Positions 7,773 to 18,120 are shown, numbered from the stretch's first letter. The stretch: DNA of 62,668 nt from Flammeovirga sp. EKP202 (GCF_014534745.1 NZ_JACVVP010000044.1:1-62668), one strand, 5' to 3'. Translations and numbers: made by a program. Notes: generated from the sequence alone by a model not told the origin.

Positions 7773-9125
7773 TTACTTGATGTAAGGGTTGGAGTTTGTT
7801 TCTTCTATAGGTATATCAATAGTATATTTAGCATCACCTGGAGCCAATTGATTTCCATTTGGTCTTGTAACTGTAATACCCAACGCTTTGGAAAGCCTCT
7901 TTAGATCATAAAAACGAACACCTTCCTGGAAGAATTCTTTTCGTCTTTCTACTAAAATTTGATTTAGAGAAAGTGTTGTTAACGGTGAAGCACCTCTTGC
8001 TACTTTCAACTTATTGATAACTTCTAAAGCTCTATCTGAATTATCTTCTCTAACAGCTTCTGCATAAATCAAGTATTGCTCAGCAATTCTGAAGTACTTA
8101 TAATTAAGCATTCTAGTTTCATCAGAGTTATTCTCATCTGCCAGATACAAATACTTTAGTGGTCTTCTCGTGGAATTGCTAATATATTGCTCCCCTTTTC
8201 TTACATCTGAATCTTCAAATTCATTGTAAAAATCAATCGTTAAAGCCACATTATTTGTTTCATATTGATTGTGATAATCCAATAACGATCCTTGGTCTGT
8301 ATCTGAAAGGTTATGCGTCATGAAGATCACCTCTTGGTTCTTTGATCCATATTGATCTCCCCAAAGCATCCAATAATCATCAGAGCTTAGTAATTCTATA
8401 TCAATAAAATAGCTTGAGTAAGCTCTTGCAGTTTCCAAGTCACCTTTATACAAAGCTATTCTTGCTTTTAAGGCCCTTACAGCATCCAAACCAAAAACAT
8501 AATGAGCGTCTGATGTTGATGGTGTAAAATCTTTGAGTTTATCTTCTGCATCAGTAAGGTCTTGCTCAATCTGAGTAAATACTTCAGTTATTGTAGATTG
8601 TGGTAAATACTCCCTATCCAATTTTAATTTCAGTGGAATGGCTAATTCATTACCATTTGATCCATCAAAATGTGGTGCGTAGATTTCTAAAAGATTAAAG
8701 AAAAACCAAGCACGCATTGCTTCTGCTTGAGCAAATATTACATCTTTTTGCTCTTGTTCTTTAGCGTTTTTAACCGGAACGACATCATAGTTATCAATGA
8801 TAATATTGGTCATTGCAATCAAATTATACTGCTGTACCCACATGTGTGGTTGAGGTCTAGCCTGATAGTCCCACAGATAGATAAAATAATTCGTTTGATT
8901 ATATCCTCTAATCACATTCGTAAAATCATCCGTGGCATAATCCGTTGATGATATATTATTGATAGGTGATGTTAAATCGTGGTATACTTTGTTTAATGCT
9001 TGCTGATAATAGGTCACATCATCAAATGCCCTTTGAGATGACACCACATCGTCAGGATGAATATCAATCAAAGAACAAGAGCATATACTCATCGATAAAA
9101 ATATAATTAGTATTAAATTTTTCAT
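7773..9125 (-). CDS. RagB/SusD family nutrient-uptake lipoprotein
   Basis: 450-residue SusD-family surface lipoprotein that lids the partner SusC channel and captures substrate. The lipobox is SICSC, with the lipid-bearing Cys around residue 17. Helical TPR-like segments appear at residues about 75-150 (QQALNKVYHDLTS, AEAMRAWFFFNLLEIYAPHF), and the C-terminal half has the family hallmark of ILVERRKEFFQEGVRFYDLKR. It is somewhat shorter than the 500-560 residues of many SusD proteins. It starts 11 bases after its SusC partner. Because an M16 protease starts the same operon, peptides or proteins are more likely cargo than glycans, as for the RagAB pair of Porphyromonas; this is inference. Confidence 0.93.
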   Translation of the reverse strand: MKNLILIIFLSMSICSCSLIDIHPDDVVSSQRAFDDVTYYQQALNKVYHDLTSPINNISSTDYATDDFTNVIRGYNQTNYFIYLWDYQARPQPHMWVQQYNLIAMTNIIIDNYDVVPVKNAKEQEQKDVIFAQAEAMRAWFFFNLLEIYAPHFDGSNGNELAIPLKLKLDREYLPQSTITEVFTQIEQDLTDAEDKLKDFTPSTSDAHYVFGLDAVRALKARIALYKGDLETARAYSSYFIDIELLSSDDYWMLWGDQYGSKNQEVIFMTHNLSDTDQGSLLDYHNQYETNNVALTIDFYNEFEDSDVRKGEQYISNSTRRPLKYLYLADENNSDETRMLNYKYFRIAEQYLIYAEAVREDNSDRALEVINKLKVARGASPLTTLSLNQILVERRKEFFQEGVRFYDLKRLSKALGITVTRPNGNQLAPGDAKYTIDIPIEETNSNPYIK

Positions 9126-9136
9126 GAAAATATTGT

Positions 9137-12100
9137 TTAGAAAGTAACATCAACTCCTAGTGTGTAGGACTGTAATAACGGTTGTCCAATACCTGTTACC
9201 TCTGGATCAATGCCTTGATAGTTGGTGAAAGTATATAAATTATTAGCCTGGGCTGTAATCATAAAGTTTTCCACATGCTTAAAATGGAGATACTGTTGAA
9301 GGTTGTATCTAATTGTAACGTTCTTTACTCTGACATAACTTGCATCTTCCAAGAATAAAGAGTTTGCAGTGTTACCACCAAAAGAATTCGGTTTCGGATA
9401 AATTTTCACATCTCCTTCTTCTAGCCAGACTTGATCATAGAAACCAGCAAAAGGTACTTCTCCAAGCTTCACATTTTGGATCATTGTACTTTTGAGGTTA
9501 TTGTAATTCACACCATTAAATGCAAATGTCAACAACATTGACAACTCTAAATTTTTGTAATTAAAGGTATTGGTAAAACCGCCAGTATATGGGTGATCGT
9601 ATGTACCAAAACCAATCATTTGAGGAGCATTTCCAGCATTTACTAATTCACCTGAACGTGTATAATAAATGGATTGTCCGTTCACTGGATTAACACCTGC
9701 CCAATGCCTCACAAAAGCAGAATTGATGGGTTCTCCTACTTTAAAATAACCTTCACTTCCTACTCTGATTTCATCTTGACCATATAAATCTGTGATCTTA
9801 TTCATATTGTAGGCCAAGTTTAATCTCGAAGTCCAACGGAAATGGTTTGTTCTCACTGGTACACCACTCAATGATATTTCAATACCTCTATTTTCCAATG
9901 AGCCAATATTTTGAAGCAAACTTGTATAACCATTACTTGCAGGAATACTGATATTTGATAATAAATCATCGGTGTTTTTGATATACACTTCTACAGTACC
10001 ATATAACCTATTATCAAGCATTCCGAAATCCAAAGCTGCAGTCCATTGTTTGGTTTTCTCAAATTTTAAGTCAGGATTATAAAACTCTACAAGATTAATA
10101 ATTCTATTTCCCCTGTAAGTATTGCTGTTTGTGAAGTCATAAAATGGTAATCCTAATGTTTGGCGAATACCTCCTGAATTGTAATTCAATCCATAAGAAA
10201 GTCTCCATTTCAATTGATCTATCTTCTTTAATGAAGACATAAAACGTTCAGCCCTCATATCCCAAGCTATACCTGCACCGTATGCCGCCACAAATTGTTC
10301 TCCTGCGGGCAGTACAGATGAGCCATCATACCTTACTGAACCTGTAAAATCATATTTAGATTTGAAACTGTAGGAGAATCGACCATAAAAACCTAAAAGC
10401 GCATCAGTGTACTTTGAATTGTTTATGGTGGCATGAGGGTTTGCTCCTATGCTAGGGTCTACTTTTGGGGATATACCTACCGAATTATACCCAAAACCCC
10501 AATTATTATTATTCACATATTCTGTTCCTGCAACGATTGATACAAAATGATTGTTGATGGACTGAATAAATTCTGTATTAAAATTCAATCGGTTTGTCAA
10601 CATCTTTGACTCCCCTTTCGTAACGCCACCACTAATTTGTTGGACGGTAACTCCTTCCGTGTTCGGTAATTTTACACTCGTATTTTCAGCTTCCGAATAG
10701 GCTACTCCATACTCCAATCGAGCGGTAAGACCTTTAAAGAACTTGTAAGCAATTTTAGGGTTGACGTTTACTCTCCAAGTTGTATTTTCTCTGTACGTAT
10801 TATAAAGTTCATCAAAAGGGTTTTCAAAATTCACACCTCCATCATTCGTATTTCGTGATACAAATGTTGTATCACTTGGCGTTTCATAAGGTTGCAATGT
10901 ATAGATTAACCTTGCTGGGCTTGTCTGTGATTTTGAGCGTTGACTCCTAGCCACTGAGGCATCAAATCCTATTGACAAACGGTTATTAATATTATGATCC
11001 AAACTAAAACGAGTCGCAAAACGTTTTGCCCACGAATTTTTGTAGCTACCATCTTCATCATAATAGTTAGCAGAAACAAAAAATCGAGTATCATGGACAC
11101 CTCCAGAAATACTTACCTGCAAATCCTTTACTTGTCCTACTTGAGAAAGTTCTTTATACCAATCTGTATTGGTTCCTTCTAATTCAGCATACTTTTGAGC
11201 CTTATAGTCAAGTACAGGTTGGAGGTCTCCTGGTTTTGGTGAATAGATATAACCGAGACCATTTGTGATTGATAATTCTCTTTCCAATGCCAACTTCTCG
11301 TGCGATTTCATTAAAGAAATTCCACCTAAATCTCCAACAGGTCTAATCGTATGCTGATAACGAACATTGTAAGTTGTTCCTCCTACAATACCTCTTTTCG
11401 TCTTAATTTCAATAACACCATTTGCACCACGCACCCCGTATTCAACAGTTGCCAAACCATCTTTTAAGACTTTAATCTCAACAATATCATCAGGGTTAAT
11501 TGTTGCAAATACCGCAGATGAAATCGGGGTTCCATTTAAAATATACAAAGGTTCGTTGGCCGAATTAAAAGTCGTCAAAGCCTCATCTGTCGATCTTATT
11601 CCTAAGGAATTATTACCTCTAATTCTTATTTGTGAAGCTTCTCCTGGTTCTCCACTAGCTTGCACTGCTAAGCCTGCCACTTGCCCTTGAAGCAACTGAT
11701 CAAAGGAACCTGCTGGCGTACCTGTAGAAAATACTTTAGTATTGATTTTACTGACTGAACCTGTAATAGAACGAGGGTCTCTTTGATTCTCCCCAAATAC
11801 TGTCACCATTTCCAAGTTTTCAGTAGCGGGCCTTAGTTGTATATCTAAAATCGTCTTATTCCCTACTTCTACGATTTGCTCAGCATATCCAACATAACTA
11901 AATACAAGATTTGTCAAACGGGTTAAACCTCCAAACGCATAATGACCATCATAATCCGTCACCACACCTGAAGTTGTTTCCTCGATCATAATCGTCACAC
12001 CGATCAAAGGGTCACCAGTTTCAGCATCTGTTACTACCCCTTTTACAGTCAATTGTTGCTGTGCTAGAGCAAAATTAGCCATAAAAGTCAACCCTACAGC

Positions 12101-12142
12101 CATTAATAACCTGTAGATTTTTTGTTTGTTTGTTATTTCCAT
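9137..12142 (-). CDS. SusC/RagA family TonB-dependent outer membrane receptor
   Basis: 1001-residue TonB-dependent transporter. After a signal peptide ending ALAQQ, residues about 31-105 form a carboxypeptidase-regulatory-like domain (LTVKGVVTDAETGDPLIGVT), then comes the plug with SFDQLLQGQVAGLAVQASGE and IRIRGNNSLG, followed by a long beta barrel ending in the usual aromatic tail (YTLGVDVTF). It imports a substrate captured by the SusD protein encoded 11 bases downstream, powered by TonB. The M16 protease gene lies 8 bases upstream. The conserved GYG or VVVGYG motif after the N-terminal domain is replaced by VTVFGENQ, a mild departure from the family norm. Cargo is unknown. Confidence 0.94.
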   Translation of the reverse strand: MEITNKQKIYRLLMAVGLTFMANFALAQQQLTVKGVVTDAETGDPLIGVTIMIEETTSGVVTDYDGHYAFGGLTRLTNLVFSYVGYAEQIVEVGNKTILDIQLRPATENLEMVTVFGENQRDPRSITGSVSKINTKVFSTGTPAGSFDQLLQGQVAGLAVQASGEPGEASQIRIRGNNSLGIRSTDEALTTFNSANEPLYILNGTPISSAVFATINPDDIVEIKVLKDGLATVEYGVRGANGVIEIKTKRGIVGGTTYNVRYQHTIRPVGDLGGISLMKSHEKLALERELSITNGLGYIYSPKPGDLQPVLDYKAQKYAELEGTNTDWYKELSQVGQVKDLQVSISGGVHDTRFFVSANYYDEDGSYKNSWAKRFATRFSLDHNINNRLSIGFDASVARSQRSKSQTSPARLIYTLQPYETPSDTTFVSRNTNDGGVNFENPFDELYNTYRENTTWRVNVNPKIAYKFFKGLTARLEYGVAYSEAENTSVKLPNTEGVTVQQISGGVTKGESKMLTNRLNFNTEFIQSINNHFVSIVAGTEYVNNNNWGFGYNSVGISPKVDPSIGANPHATINNSKYTDALLGFYGRFSYSFKSKYDFTGSVRYDGSSVLPAGEQFVAAYGAGIAWDMRAERFMSSLKKIDQLKWRLSYGLNYNSGGIRQTLGLPFYDFTNSNTYRGNRIINLVEFYNPDLKFEKTKQWTAALDFGMLDNRLYGTVEVYIKNTDDLLSNISIPASNGYTSLLQNIGSLENRGIEISLSGVPVRTNHFRWTSRLNLAYNMNKITDLYGQDEIRVGSEGYFKVGEPINSAFVRHWAGVNPVNGQSIYYTRSGELVNAGNAPQMIGFGTYDHPYTGGFTNTFNYKNLELSMLLTFAFNGVNYNNLKSTMIQNVKLGEVPFAGFYDQVWLEEGDVKIYPKPNSFGGNTANSLFLEDASYVRVKNVTIRYNLQQYLHFKHVENFMITAQANNLYTFTNYQGIDPEVTGIGQPLLQSYTLGVDVTF

Positions 12143-12150
12143 ACACTCTA

Positions 12151-14934
12151 TTAATTCTGAGGACTAAGCATAAAAGTCAACACCTCACTATCTTTTAAAT
12201 ATTTTTTAGCAATTGATTGAAGTTTCTTGGCTGTTATTTTGTCTACATCCTTACTGTAATTCTCAAACTGTTCTCTCCCTTCTCCTCTTTGATTATAGTT
12301 TGATAATAGTTTAAACCAATAGCCATTATTTTCTAAAGATTTACTGCGATGATTGAGTAATGACTTTTTAACTTTATCAATATCCTCTTCTTTGATTTCA
12401 TCTTTTAAATCGTTGATTACAGAGAGAGCCACACTTCTTAGTTCCACTGCTTGATCTGGTGAAGTCGTAAATAATATATTAAACTGATAATAGCTGTACG
12501 GAAGATTATCCACATAGACCGATGCAAAAGGAGCGTAAGCACCTCCCATCTCTTCTCGTATTACTTTCGTCAATCGGATAGTTGCAATGTCACTCAATAA
12601 TTGAATACCAATACGATCCTCCTGTGCTGTAGGATACTTACCTGTAAAACGTAATATCACTTTTGTCTTATCTGCTGTATTCTTCTTTACATCCACAATC
12701 TTTCCATGAGGAGGGCGGATACCATGATCTTTATATTTTTTGACGATTGGTCCTGAAGGTAAACTTCCTAAATATTGATCTAACAATGGTTTCAAATGAT
12801 CTACCTCAAAAGAACCGACCATGATAAAGACCATTCCATTGGCTGAGTTAAATCTTGATTTATAAAAATCATAAGCTTTGTCCAGATCAAGTTCATCCAA
12901 TTGATTTGTGGTCAATAAAGTGGCAGTTCTCGGACTATTCTCCATCATTACTTTATTGATTTCATCCGTAAAATAAGTCTCAGGATCATTCATACTGTTC
13001 TTATTAAACTCTTTCTTATTTTCAATAAAACGGTCAAACTGATCCCTGTCTTTCCTTGGAGCAGTAAACATGAGATAGTTCAACTGTAGAAGAGTCTCCA
13101 CATCTCCAACATTAGAAAAACCACTCACACCTTCCGTGTAACGATGAATAAAAGAACTTAAGGCCACGCGTTTATCCCCTACAACTTTTTCTAATTGTTG
13201 TTGATTAAAATCTCCTAAACCACCCAACTCTACTAAAGTGTTAGCCATAGTTGCGTTGTTAAAATCTTCATCAGACGCTAGTGAATAACCACCATTTCTT
13301 CTACCTGTAAATCTAATTTCGTCTTTCTTGTAGGTTGTAGGTTTTAAGATTACTTTAACTCCATTTTCATAATAAAGTGTAGTGGTACCTAACACATTAT
13401 CTTTTTCTTCTTTCTTTACATTTCCTTTTTGAGGTAAAGTTGTCAGTAAAGGAGCATCTATTTCTTCGCTTTCATAAGGTGTTATTTCATCATAATTAAT
13501 ATGATTAATCGCCTTTAGAACGTCTTGTTCTGTTGGAATTTTTTCAGAAGATGGTGCCGTTACAAAAACCACTCTATTCTTTTCTCTATCATTGATATAT
13601 TCATCGGCCAATCGTTGAATATCATCAAGCGTGATTTGGTTGATTACATCAAGCAAAAACTTATTTTTAAACTCAGTGGAAGTATATTCTTCACCATAAA
13701 TCACATGGTTCATCAGCATATTAATATACTGAGCTGAAGTCAAAGTACTTTGTTCTAAAATACTGGTTTTCACATCTTTTTCGAAGATGCTTTTCTTTCT
13801 TTCAAACTCTTCACTTGAAAAACCATATTTTTTAATTCTATATAGCTCTTTCTGTAATGCTTCAACACCCTCGATTACACTTCCAGACTTTACAGAAGCA
13901 GTGGAAATATACCTTCCTTTATCTCCTGAACCACCTTGAGCAAAAGATTGAGCGTACATAAACGCAGCTCCTTTTTGCTTGGATACCTCAGAAAGTCGTT
14001 CATTGACTAAGTAAGTGTAAATGATGTTAGCAACACTCCTTTTGAGGTCCTCAACCGTTTTTTCTTTGTGCTTTGGTATCTTGGTAATGATTTTTACTGA
14101 AGTAGAAGTGATTTCTTCATCTTGTATATTTTTAATCAGTGTTTGATCATGATTTGCAATGTTATAGTTCACTCTTTCTCTCTCATTTATTGGATTAGTT
14201 ATACCTGAAAATGAAGCCTTCACTCTCTTTTCTATATCCTCTTCATCAATATCTCCAATAACAAGTAGTGTTGCTAAATCAGGACGATACCAATCTCTAT
14301 AGAAACGGCGTAAAGCTTCCTCATTATCTTGTTTCATGACCACTTCATCCATTAAACCAATTGGCAATCGGTCTTTATATCTAGAATTATAGTATAATAA
14401 GGGATACATATTTTTTTTCAGACGATCAGATAAACCGGTTGTGGTTCTCCATTCCTCATGAATAATTCCTCTTTCAGCATCGATATCCTCTTTGTCTAAT
14501 GTTAATCCACCAAGGATATCTGAGAAAAAAAGGAACGCATTGTCCAATGTTTCTTTTTCATTATTAGGTATTGGAAGCATATACACCGTCTCATCGTAGC
14601 CAGTGTAAGCATTGATATCTCCTCCAAACTCTACCCCGATACTTTGAAAATATTCAATTAGAGCATTCTTTGGAAAGTGCTTACTTCCATTAAAAGCCAT
14701 ATGCTCCAAGAAATGAGCAAAGCCTCTTTGATCTTCATCTTCAAGTATTGATCCCACATTTAGAATCAATCGAAATTGCACTTCTTTTGAAGGGGTTGTA
14801 TTTTTTTGGATGTAATACGTGAATCCATTATCTAACTGCTTTTTCTTTACAGAAGGGTTTAATGGAATAATCTGGGCGTTAACAAATTGCATTGTTAACA
14901 TTGTTATAACAATAATAGACTGAATTAATTTCAT
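12151..14934 (-). CDS. M16 family zinc metalloprotease (pitrilysin/insulinase-like)
   Basis: 927 residues from the preferred start, whose signal peptide reads MKLIQSIIVITMLTMQFVNA; an in-frame ATG at 15033 would add 33 residues but bury that signal. The protein contains two M16 halves. The first carries the inverted zinc motif HFLEH (residues 74-78 of this start) and, about 75 residues later, the third ligand region GIIHEEW. The second half is the inactive partner domain, as is usual. M16 enzymes are chambers that degrade peptides or small unfolded proteins. It is first in an operon with SusC, SusD and two lipoproteins, 8 bases before SusC. In Pectobacterium the M16 protease FusC cuts ferredoxin imported by FusA, so a similar import-then-digest job is plausible here. 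Confidence 0.92.
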   Translation of the reverse strand: MKLIQSIIVITMLTMQFVNAQIIPLNPSVKKKQLDNGFTYYIQKNTTPSKEVQFRLILNVGSILEDEDQRGFAHFLEHMAFNGSKHFPKNALIEYFQSIGVEFGGDINAYTGYDETVYMLPIPNNEKETLDNAFLFFSDILGGLTLDKEDIDAERGIIHEEWRTTTGLSDRLKKNMYPLLYYNSRYKDRLPIGLMDEVVMKQDNEEALRRFYRDWYRPDLATLLVIGDIDEEDIEKRVKASFSGITNPINERERVNYNIANHDQTLIKNIQDEEITSTSVKIITKIPKHKEKTVEDLKRSVANIIYTYLVNERLSEVSKQKGAAFMYAQSFAQGGSGDKGRYISTASVKSGSVIEGVEALQKELYRIKKYGFSSEEFERKKSIFEKDVKTSILEQSTLTSAQYINMLMNHVIYGEEYTSTEFKNKFLLDVINQITLDDIQRLADEYINDREKNRVVFVTAPSSEKIPTEQDVLKAINHINYDEITPYESEEIDAPLLTTLPQKGNVKKEEKDNVLGTTTLYYENGVKVILKPTTYKKDEIRFTGRRNGGYSLASDEDFNNATMANTLVELGGLGDFNQQQLEKVVGDKRVALSSFIHRYTEGVSGFSNVGDVETLLQLNYLMFTAPRKDRDQFDRFIENKKEFNKNSMNDPETYFTDEINKVMMENSPRTATLLTTNQLDELDLDKAYDFYKSRFNSANGMVFIMVGSFEVDHLKPLLDQYLGSLPSGPIVKKYKDHGIRPPHGKIVDVKKNTADKTKVILRFTGKYPTAQEDRIGIQLLSDIATIRLTKVIREEMGGAYAPFASVYVDNLPYSYYQFNILFTTSPDQAVELRSVALSVINDLKDEIKEEDIDKVKKSLLNHRSKSLENNGYWFKLLSNYNQRGEGREQFENYSKDVDKITAKKLQSIAKKYLKDSEVLTFMLSPQN

Positions 14935-15568
14935 CAGGAAGATTGATAGTAGGTTTAGATAAAAATTAAGTTTTTCTTGATAAAAGAACTGAGAATACGT
15001 CAGCAAGGTGGATGCTAAAACCTTAAATATCAATTATATAATATTATATACTAATTGTTATCATTTGTAAAACTTACGATTATAACACTTTACAATCATT
15101 ACCTAACAACCTACTTATCAGTTACATTACAAAAAAACAACTCTTATCTATTCCATTAACACATTTATGTTAATAACTCTTTCGAAGGAAATAACCATTA
15201 ACTCTCTTTAACTTATAATTTATACTTTGTTATAGGTAGGTAGTTTATCAACTTAGAATTTATAGTTTCGATCGTAGACTTCTTTCTTCTATAAATTACT
15301 TTGCATATTCACTACAACGGTTTAAAAAATTAAACTGAAACTTTTAGTCAAAACGATATTCTATAATAACGGTATTTTTCAGCCACCCTTCCTTTCAAAC
15401 CTTTTTGTATAAATCCCTGACTTGGAAAACCACTTTATAAATACGGGTTACATATTCACGCTGTTTGCAAGTGAACTTGCACTCTTTTGAGTATTGAACT
15501 ATATTGAGGATCATTTAAATCATTCATCTTATAACATTTTATAGTTATCTCCAGCAAACTATTTTTAA
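14935..15568. other. Intergenic region between M16 operon and hypothetical gene
   Basis: About 630 very AT-rich bases between divergent genes, which must hold promoters for both. The only ordered element I see is a short palindrome, TGCAAGTGAACTTGCA, at 15466-15481, about 90 bases before the next gene. No convincing copy of the Bacteroidota promoter consensus (TTG, then TAnnTTTG) and no overlooked gene were found. Confidence 0.5.
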
Positions 15569-16087
15569 ATGAAACTTAAAGAAAAAATAAGTATTGACCT
15601 TGAAGAGTTCCTCACAACAGGAAAGTTTGACTTTATCAAACTAGGAAAAACGAAAGAATGGATATTAAATAATTTTGCTGATCCTGATGGATATGAAGAA
15701 CATCCAAAAATTATTAAAGATGATGTTTGGACATATGGCAATATTGAGTTTCATTTCTATAACAATAAATTGTTTTTGATTTTTTCAGACAATCTAGATA
15801 TACTCAAAGGTGGAAAATCCTTGACGCTTAAAAAATGGATTCTCGAAAGCCCAGAGAAGCTGACATTAAATGATATGATTTCAGCATTAAACAATAAACA
15901 TATTGACTTTCATAAGAAAACGAATAAAATGGAACAATTGACTGTTCAACTTATCTTAGAAAGTGGTGTTAATCTAGGGTTCGCTTTGGAACAACATTTA
16001 AATGAAGACTATGAAGATTTTTTAGAAAGGTGTCAAAAAACGAATCAAGACAAATACATTCTGTGTTCTTTTAGTCTAAATAACTAA
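15569..16087 (+). CDS. Hypothetical protein, cytoplasmic, 172 residues
   Basis: Not recognised. There is no signal peptide or membrane segment, and the protein is rich in Lys, Asp and Glu. The N-terminal half (LGKTKEWILNNFADPDGY, then DVWTYGNIEFHFYNNKLFLI) looks like a small alpha/beta domain that I have a vague memory of in immunity-type proteins, but no toxin gene lies next to it. It stands alone, 120 bases before the second Crp/Fnr regulator and in the same direction. Translation from the ATG at 15569 gives a complete domain. Coding status is likely because of its length in an AT-rich genome and its regular composition. Confidence 0.65.
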   Translation: MKLKEKISIDLEEFLTTGKFDFIKLGKTKEWILNNFADPDGYEEHPKIIKDDVWTYGNIEFHFYNNKLFLIFSDNLDILKGGKSLTLKKWILESPEKLTLNDMISALNNKHIDFHKKTNKMEQLTVQLILESGVNLGFALEQHLNEDYEDFLERCQKTNQDKYILCSFSLNN

Positions 16088-16207
16088 GACAATGAATATT
16101 GTTATCTTGTGTCCATAAAAACATCCTATTGGTTGGAAAATATCCTCCAAACATAGTGGAAAAAACACCTTTCCTTATAGAATTAACTTCTATCTTAAAT
16201 TAAAAAA

Positions 16208-16783
16208 ATGGAAGAACTCAAAAAACAACTTTTCCAACTTATTCAAATTACCTCTGCTGAATGGGATGTACTCAAAGAGAAACTTATTAAACAGGAGTAC
16301 AAAGCAAAAAAGATCATTACAACGGAAGGTAAAGTAGAAAACTCAGTCTATTTTATTGAGGAAGGATTGATACGTTCCTATTATCTTCAAGATGGAAAAG
16401 AAATCAATACCTATTTTGCCTGCGATGGTCAGTTTATCTCCAGTTATTCGAGTTTTATTGCCCAATCACCATCCCTTGAGTCTCTTGAAGCTATTGAAAA
16501 AAGTAGAGTCTATGCTATCTCATTTGAGACAATGACGGAGTTATATCAGAAAGCCGCAAAGTTTGAAAAGCTTGGACGCTTGATGGCTGAAAAGAATTAT
16601 TTATGCGTGATTGATAGAACACGAAAAATGCAAACACTTACTGCAAAAGAAAAATACTTAGACTTTTTAGAAACTTATGATGAAAAAATCATTCAGAGAG
16701 TTCCCCAACATCAAATTGCCAGTTATTTAGGAATTGCCCCTGAATCTTTAAGTAGAGTAAGAAAGCAGCTTCTCATTTCTTAA
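16208..16783 (+). CDS. Crp/Fnr family transcriptional regulator (second)
   Basis: 191 residues with the same plan as the regulator at 175: an N-terminal cyclic-nucleotide-binding-like barrel (KIITTEGKVENSVYFIEEGL, residues 33-53) and a C-terminal helix-turn-helix (HQIASYLGIAPESLSRVRKQ, residues about 168-187). The phosphate-binding Arg of CRP and the Fe-S Cys of FNR are not present, so the signal is unknown. It precedes a lipoprotein gene by 68 bases on the same strand, with no terminator between, and may control or be cotranscribed with it. The two regulators in this window are clearly related but too different to be a recent duplication. Confidence 0.9.
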   Translation: MEELKKQLFQLIQITSAEWDVLKEKLIKQEYKAKKIITTEGKVENSVYFIEEGLIRSYYLQDGKEINTYFACDGQFISSYSSFIAQSPSLESLEAIEKSRVYAISFETMTELYQKAAKFEKLGRLMAEKNYLCVIDRTRKMQTLTAKEKYLDFLETYDEKIIQRVPQHQIASYLGIAPESLSRVRKQLLIS

Positions 16784-16851
16784 CATTTATCAATGCACAC
16801 CATTATTCCTCATAATAGCTTTGTAAAGTGAATGATCAACCAACAAAAATT

Positions 16852-17970
16852 ATGATGAAAAAAGTAATGCAACTCCCTCTTTTTCTATGGTTTATTTTAG
16901 TGAGCACAAACCTTTTCTTACAGTCTTGTGCTTTAAAACCTCTAGCCTGGACACCTCCTGAAAAACCGGAACTAACAAGCAATACTGCTGAAAATGAACT
17001 GCTAAAATCCACCGAATGGATTGGACTCAATAATTGGTATGGACCTGAAGATATTGCGGTAGATAAAGAAGGCAATTTATACTGTGGTGCACACAAAACT
17101 GCTACTGACTTTTCTGATGGAAGAGTATTGAAAATTGATACAACTGGGCAAGTATCCGTATTCTGCAATACACAAGAATGGGTAGCAGGGTTACACTTTG
17201 ATAGTGATCAAAACCTCATTGCATGTGTTCCCAATAAAGGTCTTGTAAGCATCAATCCTAAAGGTGAGATGACTATCCTTGCCAGTGAAGATCAATCTGG
17301 ACAAAAATTCTTAATCCCCAATGATGTAGATATTGCAACAGATGGAATGATTTACTTCTCTAACACTTCTTCTAAAGTTCCTTTTTCTCGACTTAATGCA
17401 CGTAAAATAATATTTGAGGTGAAACCTGATGGAGGCCTCTACCGATACAATCCTAACACCAAAAAGGTGGAGTCATTGATCAACGGCACCTATTTTGGTA
17501 ATGGTGTCGCCGTCTCTTCTAATGACGAGTTTGTATTGATGGTAGAACTGACAAAATACAGAATTTTACGTTATTGGCTAAAAGGTGATAAAAAGGGTAA
17601 AACTGATATCTTTATCGATAACTTACCAGGAATTCCTAATGGTATTTCTAGAAGAGCAAATGGTAGTTTTTGGCTCGGATTCTCGACTAAAAGAAATGAT
17701 TTACTGGATAAAATACAACCTAAAACAGGAATGAAGAAGTTCATATTTGGGGTTCCACTTTGGCTTCAGCCAAAACAAGAAGCATTCGGAATGATCATGC
17801 ATCTCAGTGCAAAAGGAGAAATCTTAAAAACATATTATGATACCTCCGGTAAAGTTGTCTCTGAGGCAAGCTCCATAAAAGAGCATAATGGTTTTTTATA
17901 TATAGGAGGAGATTTAACGGATCATATTGGCAAATATAAATTAGACAATCAACTCATTTTAGAACAATAA
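16852..17970 (+). CDS. Strictosidine-synthase-like / SMP-30 family beta-propeller lipoprotein
   Basis: 372 residues from the ATG at 16852 (an ATG at 16828 adds eight polar residues that would precede the signal peptide). The signal ends in a lipobox, LFLQSC, so the protein is anchored in a membrane. The rest is a six-bladed propeller. The blades with GPEDIAVDKEGNLY, NDVDIATDGMIYFSNTS and FGNGVAVSSNDEFVLMVE, then LPGIPNGISRRANGSFWLG, match the strictosidine synthase-like/APMAP branch of the SMP-30/gluconolactonase superfamily. Bacterial members are usually lactonase-like hydrolases of unknown substrate, not alkaloid enzymes. The context is one upstream Crp/Fnr regulator. Family confident, reaction unknown. 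Confidence 0.85.
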   Translation: MMKKVMQLPLFLWFILVSTNLFLQSCALKPLAWTPPEKPELTSNTAENELLKSTEWIGLNNWYGPEDIAVDKEGNLYCGAHKTATDFSDGRVLKIDTTGQVSVFCNTQEWVAGLHFDSDQNLIACVPNKGLVSINPKGEMTILASEDQSGQKFLIPNDVDIATDGMIYFSNTSSKVPFSRLNARKIIFEVKPDGGLYRYNPNTKKVESLINGTYFGNGVAVSSNDEFVLMVELTKYRILRYWLKGDKKGKTDIFIDNLPGIPNGISRRANGSFWLGFSTKRNDLLDKIQPKTGMKKFIFGVPLWLQPKQEAFGMIMHLSAKGEILKTYYDTSGKVVSEASSIKEHNGFLYIGGDLTDHIGKYKLDNQLILEQ

Positions 17971-17976
17971 TAACAC

Positions 17977-18006
17977 AGTAAGGGTGGAATTGAATTCGCC
18001 CTTACT
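17977..18006 (+). terminator. Terminator-like hairpin after propeller lipoprotein
   Basis: AGTAAGGG (17977-17984) pairs with CCCTTACT (17999-18006) directly after the stop codon at 17970. There is no T-run, so it may be a weak or Rho-assisted end. Confidence 0.45.
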
Positions 18007-18046
18007 ACATTACAAACCGGATTATCATCAACCTTCAATCCATAAT

Positions 18047-18120
18047 TCTACTAGATTTTATAGCCTTTACTTTCAAGCTTCTGTACTTTTGTATTAACAC
18101 AAAAACGAAGCAAAATACTA
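18047..18120 (+). repeat. Degenerate fragment of the dispersed repeat
   Basis: The order TTTATAGCCTTTACTTTCAA, then AAAAACGAAGCAAAATACTAG, matches the reverse complement of 955-1015 with substitutions and small gaps. A still weaker relative lies at about 6130-6200. It fills the 300-base gap before the TPR gene and holds no gene. Confidence 0.5.
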
